A DNA stretch of 64,000 nt. It comes from Cliona cf. orientalis. Taxonomy: Eukaryota; Porifera; Demospongiae; Clionaida; Clionaidae. Within the stretch, counting starts at the first letter, position 1, and every line of letters begins with the position of its first letter. This document shows, piece by piece, positions 24,139 through 34,690 of the stretch. A model generated the notes under the pieces. That model made no database searches. It worked only from the letters and a program-made list of their open reading frames with translations, and was not told where the DNA came from. The DNA is taken from positions 2,232,001 to 2,296,000 of the forward strand of contig OZ005704.1 in assembly GCA_963930775.1 (NCBI GenBank), read 5' to 3'. The position numbers and the translations under genes were made by a program.

Positions 24139-24965
24139 TTTTATGCCAAAATTATGCAATTATTTATGCCTTTTTTACAGAAAAACTACAAATTTTATAG
24201 ATGTCAACTTCTCATTGAGGTTTATCATTAATTATATCTATATGTAATTTAGAATGATTGTCTATCTTAGCTATTAGCTATACTATAATAATAATAATAA
24301 TATAATTATTGTTCTGTATAGTAACTATTACATGTCTGCAGTAGTATTATTATTACATCAATAACATTAATTTGATCTATAATAATGTTTATACTAACAA
24401 CATATCATCATGATGTGCTAAAATTCGTTATTAGGATAAGTGGAAACAGAAAGCTGTGTAATTGAGAACTGAAACGATATACTAAATTATTAGTGAAGGT
24501 GTGTGGCCATACATTCCAACCCTACTTGGCTTATGGGGGGGGGGGGGGGGGGGGGGTGGATGAGGGATGGATATCGTTAGCTATCGATCTACCAGCTTGG
24601 GATAACAATAATAAAAAAAATCCAGCTGATGCCACCACAAGAATTGGGCGGCGGTAAACCGAACGACAACAGTGCCTCAGCCCAGCCAATCACAACCATG
24701 CAATTATTCCCTTTCCACTCTGGCCCAGTCAATCCTTGACTACTATAGTGCCAGAAGTCTAAACCAAAGGCTACAGTGCATGCAGGCCCGGTCACAATTG
24801 CAGTTTATTGTCTGTCCCTTGGGGCCAAAGCAATATTCATAGACACCAATGACGGAATACCTCCAGGCACGATAGTAGATTACAAATAATTAATAGGAAG
24901 TGGGAGTTAAAGAGATAATTGTACACACTCTGCTAAAGGTAGTTGAAAAGGCTTGCATAGTATAT
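24139..24965. other. Non-coding gap between R4 and R5 (convergent 3' ends)
   Basis: No gene. It contains AT repeats and a G run of about 20 at 24535-24556. Confidence 0.5.
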
Positions 24966-27090
24966 TTAAAGTGCAGTATTGTCCTGATTAACTTGACAGT
25001 CTGGTTCCTCGTATACAACTCCGCTATTGAGTGTACATGTATTAGGTAGAGGTGCTCTGCCTTGAATGGTGCTCACTGACTGCTTTTGAATCTTTCTATG
25101 GACTCCGACCAAGATGGTAATAACTATCATTAAAATAGTAATGCCAACAAAACTGATTACTATTATGATCACTAAAAGAGTCACATTTTGTAGTGCACCT
25201 GTATGGAATAGTATACACCATTACTATGATGATCATGCAATTTGCAGTTTATAGTGTATCAAAAGTATCACGTCACCTGGAGTGTATGTGCCTTCCACGA
25301 ACGCAGTGTGTGTTCCATCAAATCCTTTCACTTTGAAACAATATCCATTTGAAAAGAAACGTGAAGGAAGGTCTAATGATACAACTTTTGAATCAAATGA
25401 CATTGTGTTTTTGCTGATTAAAGAACTATCACAGCCTTCTTGTTTAGAATCATATTCAATCTGGCAAAATTTGGTGAGTGTTTGTTGATTGAAGAATGTA
25501 CAGATGGCACTATTGGACGATGGATTAAAAGTCACACTAAATAGTGTGTTTCTGCTACCTGCAGGTATCAGTATAATAATAGTTAAGCCTTGTTTACACT
25601 ATAGGCCTTTAACCACTAGGCTGGTTTTGTGAAAACATGCTAAACCAGTTTATCTAAGCCAGTTTGTAAACCACATCCGAGAGGTAATAATTTATATTAT
25701 ACGATATGCTGCTACAACATCACACATGTACAGAGCATTAGGAGTCAAGCTAAAACTTATCACACATACTATGCACAAGAATTGGTTCAGATGGCGGCCC
25801 AATTCCAAGAATGTTAGTAGCTGATATTGTGATGTTAATGTCAGTTGAGGGAGAACTACAACCTGACTCATCATAAGTAAAGGAATGCCTGCACACTTGG
25901 TCTACACAGGAGGAAGCTGGAATTGTAGCTGATCCACAACCATTACCAGATACAGAGTTGTTGTATACCAGAGTGTATGAGAGAGCTGAACCATCAATTC
26001 CATCAGAGAAGGAAAATGATGGCTGAAATGAATTAATTCTATACTCATTGATATGTAATATGCACATACCATGATAATTACCAGATCAGTAAACTCCATC
26101 ACAAAGCCTATGGCATCTCCTGTCAAGTATGAGTAGCGAGGTTGAACACTAGCAATAAGTGGAGGCTCTAGAACTGAAATACGGACTTAAGGCAAAATTC
26201 CTTTATTTCATTCGTACAATATACCTTTAAACATCACCTGAATGGGTTCACTAATGTTGCCTATAGTAGTGTCTCCACAAAACTCACTTTGTACGGCAAA
26301 TGAGCATAAGGTTGTGGTGGAGCTGACATGATCTAGTACACAAGTGACAGCATCATGGATTGTCGTTCTGGGACAAATGCCGCAATTAGTTGTAAAGATT
26401 CTGTATTCGAAAGCTGAACATTCTGAAGTAATGGGATTCCAGGAAAAAGTTATAAAGTACTGATCAACACTTGTCAAATGGATGCCAGCAGGTGGTGGGT
26501 AAACTGTATGAGGGATAAATTAGAATGTAAACATAACACATGCAGCATGCATACATCATGCATTCTAATATTGTGCATACACTTTGTATTTGTTGTTATA
26601 ATTTTTGAACCAGTGTGGGTAACCTGTGTACCGTTTTCATATGCACAGACAACTGTACTGCCAATTAGACTCGTACTGTATGTGATATTGAGCTGTGATG
26701 TGTAGCTGTTGTAGCCATTTTCTGTATCAATAGTTCCAACTTGGAGACTATATGCATGCAAAATTACATCATTATTTTTGCATGTTTGTGATGTTCCCTG
26801 CAAAAATTCTCTGTGGCGTAAGTAAAGTTCTGATATCATGCATGAATTTTGAAACACCTCTCCCCTCCATAAAGTAGAGCTTCCAATGTTAATGCTACCA
26901 TTGACAGTACATTCAAACGTTAAGTTGTATCCAGGACATGAACAATCATTCCTCAGCATCAAGAGTAATCCACTTTCAACTGCAAAAACTATTAAATTTT
27001 AGATGTATACACAGCTGAGGTCACAATAAAATATAGCCACTCACCATGATGACTTAAGGTAGACATAAAGACAAATATTGATAGATACAT
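24966..27090 (-). CDS. Receptor R5: Ig-FN3-FN3 single-pass protein, short tail
   Basis: Exons: 27045-27090, 26581-26979, 26225-26503, 26082-26173, 25770-26022, 25277-25558, 24966-25198; total 527 aa. It has a signal peptide (MYLSIFVFMSTLSHHG), an Ig-like domain (STLWRGEVF, VVCAYENG), FN3 (FITFSWNPI), a split FN3 and a membrane-proximal domain (VSLDLPSRFF). The TM helix is VIIIVISFVGITILMIVITI. The tail is only about 40 aa, with a single Tyr motif VVYEEPD, and lacks the N-x-AY and YYxTI sites of R1-R3. Exons 2-6 are nearly identical to R6 while the TM/tail exon is not. Confidence 0.85.
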
Positions 27091-27344
27091 GGCTGGTGTT
27101 TATAAGCAGTTCACTTATACATATATAGTGATCTCACAAATTATAAGATCTACTATATATAGCTACTAGTAGAAATTTGAATAACAACTCAGGCAATGAT
27201 CATTGTGACTAGCATACATTCAAGGCTCTTAAAACTGCCAGTACTACGTTTGCATGCATATCTGTACATTAAAGCAGGATGTAGAAAAATTATCTGATTC
27301 ATGATTGACCTTACATATTGGAACATTAAGAATAATATTATTAG

Positions 27345-27375
<31 letters not shown>

Positions 27376-28061
27376 AGCAACAAAAACATTAAGTAGATAC
27401 AAGCAACCATTGGCCAATGAAATTATCTTGCATCATTGTGGCACCGATTTGTATTCAAATCATGCACACATAATTTCTTAGACTAATGTTTGTTGAGACA
27501 GCTATAGTGCAAGGTTTGTAAATGAATTATACCCCAAGGAAAATCTATGATACTCTGTTGAGAAAATTCTGAATCAGCAACTGCGACCTTTGTACACATG
27601 CAAGTAGCTGTAGTTATTATTAGAATATAGATCCTAGTGGTAACAAATACTGTGATCTGATTTCTCAGGAACAGGTATCTATTTCCTGTATAAAGCTCAT
27701 AATATAAACCCGTAAATTTCCATATAAACCTGTAAAAAATAGTTGCCCATATGGTTAGGGTTGTTGCTAGGTAGCAATTTATTATGTCAAGCCTATGGGC
27801 ATTGTTGCTAGGATCTAAAATTGTTAGACACTATTTAGTCGGTTTAATTCTATGTGATTTAGAAGACCTCAGGGCTCAGTAGAACCCTCGCTTCACTCGG
27901 GATTCTACATAGAGTCCTTCGGTCTTCTAAATCACATAGAAACCTCCTAAACAGTGTCAAACTATTAATATTTGGAGTTCGCTAAAAACATTATTAATAC
28001 TGTTATGAAGTTCAAGCCTCTACTATATTATTATTAAATTTCACCTCACACAGTTTGCCCC
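27091..28061. other. Non-coding gap upstream of R5
   Basis: Contains a (CTA)n microsatellite at about 27345-27376 and the second TTTAGTCGG hairpin element. Unlike the R1-R3 loci I see no GCGCATGCGC site near the R5 start. No gene. Confidence 0.5.
27827..27958. mobile_element. Hairpin element, TTTAGTCGGTTT family (copy 2)
   Basis: Terminal inverted repeat GACACTATTTAGTCGGTTT against AAACCTCCTAAACAGTGTC, with inner arms 'CTATGTGATTTAGAAGACC' and 'GGTCTTCTAAATCACATAG'. Its core matches the copy near 15736-15860. Confidence 0.75.
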
Positions 28062-28160
28062 TTATTCACAGGCATGCACAGTTATTGCTGAATAATATTG
28101 ATGGTCTGCTTCCTCATAAATGCAGGCACTGGACTATTCATAGATGCTGATCGGGACTTT
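28062..28160 (-). pseudogene. Orphan receptor tail exon remnant
   Basis: On the minus strand it reads CIYEEADHQYYSAITVHACE followed by TAA (28062-28064). This is the IYEE-D tail motif of the array. No TM segment or acceptor is convincing upstream. It lies 1 kb beyond the R6 stop, so it could be a relic of a duplicated last exon, as in R1. Confidence 0.55.
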
Positions 28161-29080
28161 TAATCGTATAGGTTCATTATTACAATGGAACAGTAATGCT
28201 ACCAAAAATTTAAACTGATCATGATCAATTGCCACTTGGCAATGATCAAGTCATCACATCAGGATAGTAAGTGGATCAATCAGTCCTAAAATTTAAGCTG
28301 ATAAAGTCCTTTATTCCTAGTGTGTAACTGACAGTGTGTGTGTATGCATGTGTTCACTCATACTGATTCAGAATTTAATGTGTACACATGCAACTCCTAT
28401 GATTGTAATATTATTATATGAAGTCTAACCACAAAATTAATGAAGATTGACTATAACATCTAGTCAACATCAGCAAGTTTACCAAACAGTTAAGTTAATT
28501 GTTCACAGGGAATCGTTTCAATGCAGATAGCAACTGAAGAGAAGTTATGTTTTGCACACCTAAGGCAGAGAATCTCAAGTGGCAATATTGACTGTTACCT
28601 GCACACACCATTATAATATCATTTAATGTTTTGATAATTATATTATTATGTGCGTGTGATTGCATCCATATGCATGATATTGTATGAGTGAGAATTGGTG
28701 TATACTATAATAGGAAGGGACATCTGTTCATCATTGTTGCATGCTTGTTATATTTCTTGCATAAAATCTCTATGGTATAGAAATCCATGCTTTTGCATAG
28801 TATAAGAAGTTAGCAAGATCGATCGTAATACATGCCTAATTTTTATATTGTTTATCGAACCATGACAGTAATACTGCATGCACAATTTATATAAACGTAT
28901 TGTTCCCAAAAGGAAAGCAAATGTATTCTTTTGAGCAAAACATAAAATTTAATATCAGCAACAGTCAACATGATCTTTACGCAAGAGCTATATTGGGGTT
29001 TGCACACAACTAACAACATCATAATGCTGTGATGAAGGTTCAAGTTTCAAATTTCTATACATCACACTAACATAATATTA
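28161..29080. other. Non-coding spacer downstream of R6
   Basis: AT-rich with no gene, RNA or clear element seen. Confidence 0.5.
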
Positions 29081-31210
29081 TTAGCTACTACCTAGCTTTC
29101 CTTTCATTACACTATATGCAACATTATCAGAAATGGTTATAGTTTGATCAGTGTTGATGTGATGATCTGGTTCTTCATAAATATCATTATTCACACATGT
29201 TGATGGGGGATTCTGAATTCGTTTGTGTGCTCTGATTAACATCAGAAGTATTAGTATGATCACAATAATAACACTGCCAGAACTAATCAGTGACATCACT
29301 ATAATCAAAATAACTGTAGCCATCGGTAAGTCACCAGGTACTGGTAATTGATGGGTACCTAAAATAATCAGTGTGAGCATATTAAAAGAATTATACAAAG
29401 TATGTGCTGTTATCACCTGGAGTGTATGTGCCTTCCATAAATGCAGTGTGTGCTCCATCAAACCCTTTCACTTTGAAGCAATATCCATTTGAAAAAAAGC
29501 GTGAAGGAAGGTCTAATGACACAACATTTGAATCAAAATTTAATGTGTTTTTGCTGGTTAAAGAACTACCACAGCCTTCTTGTTTAGAACCATATTCAAT
29601 CTGGCAAAATTTGGTGAGTGTTTGTTGATTAAAGAAGGTACAGCTGGCACTATTGGACGATGAATTAAAAGTCACACTAAATAGTGTGTTTCTGCTACCT
29701 GCAGGTATCAGTATAATAATAGTTAAGCCTTGTTTACACTATAGGCCTTAAATCACTAGGCTGGTTTTGTGTAAACATGCTAAACCACTTTATCTAAACC
29801 AGTTTGCAAACCACATCCGAGAGGTAGGTTATACTGGTATACAAACACACACATGTACAGTGGCATTAGGAGTCAAGCTAGTTATCACACATACTATGCA
29901 CGAGAATTGGTTCTGATGGTGGCCCAATTCCAAGAATATTAGCAGCTGATATTGTGATGTTAATGTCAGTTGAGGGAGAACTACAACCTGACTCATCATA
30001 AGTAAAGGAATGCCTGCACACTTGGTCTACACAGGAGGAAGCTGGAATTGTAGCTGATCCACAGCCATTACCAGATACAGAGTTGTTGTAGACCAGAGTG
30101 TATGAGAGAGCAGAACCATCAATTCCATCAGACAGGGCAAACGGAGGCTGAAATGAGTTAATTCTATACTCATTGATATGCAACATGCACATACCATGAT
30201 AATTACCAGATCAGTAAACTCCACCAGAAAGCCTATGGTATCTCCTGTCAAGTATGAGTAGCGAGGTTGAATACTAGCAATGAGTGGAGGCTCTAGAACT
30301 GAAATACGGACTTAAGGCAAAATTCATTCACACAATAATTATTATACCTTTAAACATCACCTGAATGGGTACACTGATGTTGCCAGTCACTGTGGTAGTG
30401 TCTCCACAAAACTCACTTTGTACGGCAAATGAGCATAAGGTTGTGGTGGAGCTGACATGATCTAGTACACAAGTGACAGCATCATGAATTGTCGTTCTGG
30501 GACAAATGCCGCAATTAGTTGTAAAGATTCTGTATTCGAAAGCTGAACATTCTGAAGTAATGGGATTCCAGGAAAAAGTTATAAAGTACTGATCAACACT
30601 TGTCAAATGGATGCCAGCAGGTGGTGGGTAAACTGTATGAGGGATAAATTAGAATGTAAACATAACACATGCAGCATGCATACATCATGCATTCTAATAT
30701 TGTGCATACACTTTGTATTTGTTGTTATAATTTTTGAACCAGTGTGGGTAACCTGTGTACCGTTTTCATATGCACAGACAACTGTACTGCCAATTAGACT
30801 CGTACTGTATGTGATATTGAGCTGTGATGTGTAGCTGTTGTAGCCATTTTCTGTATCAATAGTTCCAACTTGGAGACTATATGCATGCAAAATTACATCA
30901 TTATTTTTGCATGTTTGTGATGTTCCCTGCAAAAATTCTCTGTGGCGTAAGTAAAGTTCTGATATCATGCATGAATTTTGAAACACTTCTCCCCTCCACA
31001 CAGTAGAGCTTCCAATGCTAGCATTGACAGTACATTCAAAGGTTAAGTTGTATCCAGGACACGTACAATCACTCCTCAAGAATAATCCACTTTCAACTGC
31101 TAACAGTGATATTAATTTTAGATACAATAATTATTTAATTTATAGTATCTGGCTATAAGCAACTCACCATGATTGAAGATGGACATAAAGACAAATATTG
31201 ATAGATACAT
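29081..31210 (-). CDS. Receptor R6: Ig-FN3-FN3 single-pass protein, tail with N-x-AY
   Basis: Exons: 31168-31210, 30710-31096, 30348-30632, 30207-30298, 29895-30147, 29417-29698, 29081-29358; total 539 aa. It has a signal peptide (MYLSIFVFMSIFNHG) and an ectodomain almost identical to R5 through exons 2-6 (offset about 4.13 kb), marking a recent tandem duplication. The last exon is different: a PVPGDLP stalk, a TM helix (SVIIVIILILLMLI), then IYEEPDHH and SDNVAYSVMKG. Compared with R5 it keeps the N-x-AY motif, and like R5 it lacks the C-terminal YYxTI. Role as in the other array members, unproven. Confidence 0.85.
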
Positions 31211-31348
31211 GGCTGGAATTTGTAAGCAGTTCACTGAAATATTTGTAGTGATCTCACAAGTTTCAAGATCTAGCTATCATGGCAAATGTTGGATGATCAC
31301 ACAGCCTATAATCATGTGACTATACAACAGAGCAGGAAATTAAACGAG

Positions 31349-31555
31349 TACCGTAAAATTTCTAATTACAGCGCCAATAAAGTAATAATTCTGAATTGTG
31401 CTTGGCACTCCCACTAGAACATTTAAAAATTACTTAAGGCGCCAGTTTTCATTCTCTGACTGTATACTTCACACTATAATTATAGAACAATAATATTATC
31501 CTATGCTAAGTGGCGCTAACATTACAGTGGCACTGTAATTAGAACTTTTACGGTA
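31349..31555. mobile_element. TACCGTA-ended MITE (207 bp)
   Basis: Left end TACCGTAAAATTTCTAATTA and right end TAATTAGAACTTTTACGGTA are inverted repeats. A 'GGCGCC'-like part follows inside. TA ends fit a TA target duplication. No coding capacity. Related ends occur at 50745-50933 and 57900-58088. Confidence 0.75.
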
Positions 31556-31643
31556 GCTATATCAAAGGTAGTTTCTGCTGTATTGTATGGAGATCATTAA
31601 ATTTTGTTTGCCTGTTATAATATTATTATTTTGCTACATTTCA

Positions 31644-31723
31644 TGCAGCGGAGTTTTAGCATGCAGCTTAGAAAGATGGTCTGGAAGGAGCATCCCACTA
31701 TTAGTCTTCCAATACTGGAGATA
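31644..31723 (+). pseudogene. RPAP1: Fragment of RPAP1 exon 24 in opposite orientation
   Basis: The plus strand reads 'FSMQLRKMVWKEHPT' followed by LPILE, matching the RPAP1 exon at 35612-35777 (FSVQLRKMVWREHPT, LPIAE). About eight bases coding VIRI are missing, and no other exon is nearby. It is a partial inverted copy 4 kb from its source. Confidence 0.8.
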
Positions 31724-32180
31724 ATGTATGATGACGACCCTTTACCATTTTAATTGCTTGTAATAAAATTATATAATAGAAGGTCACAAGAAAAATGGGT
31801 ACACTGAACTGAAGTGATGCATGCATTCTATCCTATCCCAAAGCTAGTTATCACACAGGTCTTCCCATTGCATGTTTTTGGGTATAAGATTACTATAGCT
31901 ATAATAAAAAATCTAATACATGAAGCTGTAATACAAATGTCATGAAAGATGATACTTGGTAAACAAGCCAATAGCTACTATGATTTGCCAAAACAGTTTC
32001 CCAATGTTATTTATCGTTCGTGTGATGAAGGAGTTCATGTTCGCTGTAATTAACTCATGATCACTCGTGTACTTTTTTACGGAACAAGTGTACAAGTTAT
32101 TGGTGGAGTAGTTACTGCCTAACAATTAAGTCTTGAGAATATTGAATTTGCTTGCATATGCATGGAGTGCAGGCCTAGAT
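31724..32180. other. Non-coding spacer
   Basis: No gene or repeat that I can support. Confidence 0.4.
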
Positions 32181-33950
32181 CTAGCCTGGAATATGAGTTA
32201 TATCATAGTATATTATACTGTTACCACGACTGGTGTTGTCAGCAGTCCGTCCTGAATTGCTTGGGTATTTTACATAATCTTCTCTGGAATAGGCTAGATT
32301 TTCAACATCAACAACCTGATCAGAACCATCACTCCTCATACACCTGGTTGAACATTGTGATAGCTCTTGTAGATCAGTGCTCACTGGAGTTGATGAATTC
32401 ATTGCAGTTGTTTGAAGGTTCACATGCTGTATCTGAAGCTTTTTGAAGACTCGGAGTAGGAAGAGAATAATTAAAATTAATACAGTGACAATTATTAAAA
32501 CTGATTAAAATCACCACTGTTAGAGATAGTCCAAGTAAAATTCTGTTTATAGCTTGATTATCAGATTCTAATAATTGTATATTATATATAATATTATACA
32601 TATTTTAAATTTTATTGCTATAGTGTAAATAATAATTATTATCACCTTGAGTTACTGTAGTAATTTTCTCGTCAAAATGAATATCAAATGTGCCCTCCAC
32701 TATAGCAGTGTATGTTCCATTATCTCCCATCACATTAAAGCAATATTGCCCAGTTGGCAGTGAAGAGAATGGAAGGCCTATTAATTGTCACATCATTTAA
32801 GGTGCTGTAGCTGGTTTGAGTAACAATTATACTTTTAGAAGTACAGGCGTCATCCTCTCTCAGCCAATAACTAATACTGCATGATTTTGTACTAGCAGTT
32901 TGATGGTGACCATAGAATATACACAGGACGTGGTTGGATACCATATTTAATGATACATTGACGAATGTGTTGGTAATCTCTATAAAGAATAACAAGCTTA
33001 TTCCAAATTGAATAATGAATGTCCTAAACATTAGTTTTTACCTTGCACTACTGCAGAGTATGACGTTGCAGGTCCTCTTCCAAGCACATTAGTTGCTGAT
33101 ATTGAGACATTAATAACACTAGAATAATTACAGGCTGATTCTTCATAGGTAAATGAATGCTGACACACTCCATTTACACAGGAAGAGACTGCATGGGACT
33201 GTAGCTGATCCACAACTAACACCAGATGTGGGATTAATATAGGTCACTGTGTATGAGACAGTAGATCCATTGATCCCATTATAATAAGCAAATGGACGCT
33301 GTAATAATAAATTTATTGAAGTGACTAAAACTTCATTTATAATTAAAACGTACTGCAGCTTCGCTAAAATGGATAATAAAACCAGTGGTGATTCCTGTCA
33401 AATATGAATATCGGGAGATAATAGCATCAACACTTGGAGGCTCTGGAACTGATTCAGAATTGAATAAACTTTAATGATGAAACTTGAATTCAAAGAATTG
33501 ATAATAGGTACCATACCTTTTAAGGTCACGTTAATTCGATCACTCATATTGCCAATGGTCCGATACATAGCATGTCCAGGACAAAACTCACTTTGTATAG
33601 CAAACACACATAAAGTTCCATTTGTGGTCACAGGAAACTCACTGCAAGTAACACTGTTATGGGTAGTTGTATCGGGACACTTTCCACAGTCAGTAGATGT
33701 GATAATGTACCGGATAGCAGTACATTCAGGAGCAATAGGATCCCAAATAAATATGAGGTACTCTTCATTTGCCCTTTCCAAGTGAATTCCAGATGGCGGC
33801 AGGTAAGCTACATAAAATTATTTGCATAAGTATACAATGTCATGATAAATAAAGGAGCATGATAAATAAAGGAGTATAGGCAACTTATCAAATTATCATT
33901 GATCAAAATTGAGATGTTCCTTGAGCCAATTGTGATTTGGCTGCAAAATT
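32181..33950 (-). pseudogene. Receptor R7: degraded member of the Ig/FN3 array
   Basis: Recognisable exons: 33517-33807 (FN3, intact), 33354-33448, 33042-33298, 32646-32979, 32181-32567, plus a scrap of the Ig exon end at about 33895-33950. Exon 5 is 257 bp instead of 253 (a four-base insertion near 33190). The membrane-proximal exon has one extra base near 32785, and the TM region has one extra A near 32505. The signal-peptide exon and most of the Ig exon are gone. The tail frame is still readable (DVENLAYSRED, later IIYYDI). It is closest to R1. With three frameshifts and a missing 5' end I call it a pseudogene. Confidence 0.85.
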
Positions 33951-34690
33951 AATATTCTTCTTGGGGAGGTTTGATATTATAATAAATTATTATGATATTG
34001 TGCATCGATCTGATGCCATATCATTCACAGATCAATTGCATGATGGAATAATGCAACAGATTAATAATTTTGGTAACACATTCCTAATATCTGCAGCCAT
34101 GAGATTCATGTTTAATATAGCCTAGCATGCATCAAAATGATTCAATTCGAATAGTCAGACTTAGCCACAATCAATGAAAGTGATATTCAGGAGTACACAA
34201 CAATAGGTATTACACAAGAATTACAGCAATCATTGAGAAATAATAAAAATATGTTCTTTAGGTTTACACTTGAAGCCTAGTGGTGTTGCCTCATCCAGGC
34301 CACTGTATAATAGCAAGTGCTGCCGAATGTCCTGCAGAAACAAGAGAAACATACAATGTCATTACACTGAGCTATGATAAGAAGAAGAACTATAGCTTGA
34401 CAGACATAATCAGAGATAAAGAGAGATACAGCTTATGGGGAGAGAGAGAAGGAGGGAGAGAGGGAGCCACTTTTTCAACGACCTTTACCTACTTTATGGG
34501 GGAGTAGGTAAAGGTCATCGGGAAAAAGGGTTGTGATTTTCTTGCCATAAGCATGCAAGAGTCGATAAGGAGACATCAAGCATGCATTAATTTTGTACAA
34601 AATTAAAATTAACATGGTCCTGTCACACTTCCCTAGAGTTCATTCATGAGGTAGTGATGACAATCCATATGTTCAAGTACTTCTTGATTG
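33951..34690. other. Non-coding gap between R7 and the RPAP1 3' end
   Basis: Contains a hairpin at about 34475-34526 ('ACCTTTACCTACT' and 'AGTAGGTAAAGGT') and a GA-rich stretch before it. A plus-strand stretch around 34325-34380 (ECPAETRETYNVITL) faintly resembles an FN3 exon start, too weak to call. Confidence 0.4.

Noticed and set aside
27345..27376. CRISPR-like or satellite array
   Set aside because: It is only a (CTA)n microsatellite; no spacered repeats exist in the window.
34325..34380. Plus-strand FN3-like exon (ECPAETRETYNVITL)
   Set aside because: Similarity is limited to about a dozen residues, with no Cys pattern and no splice sites.
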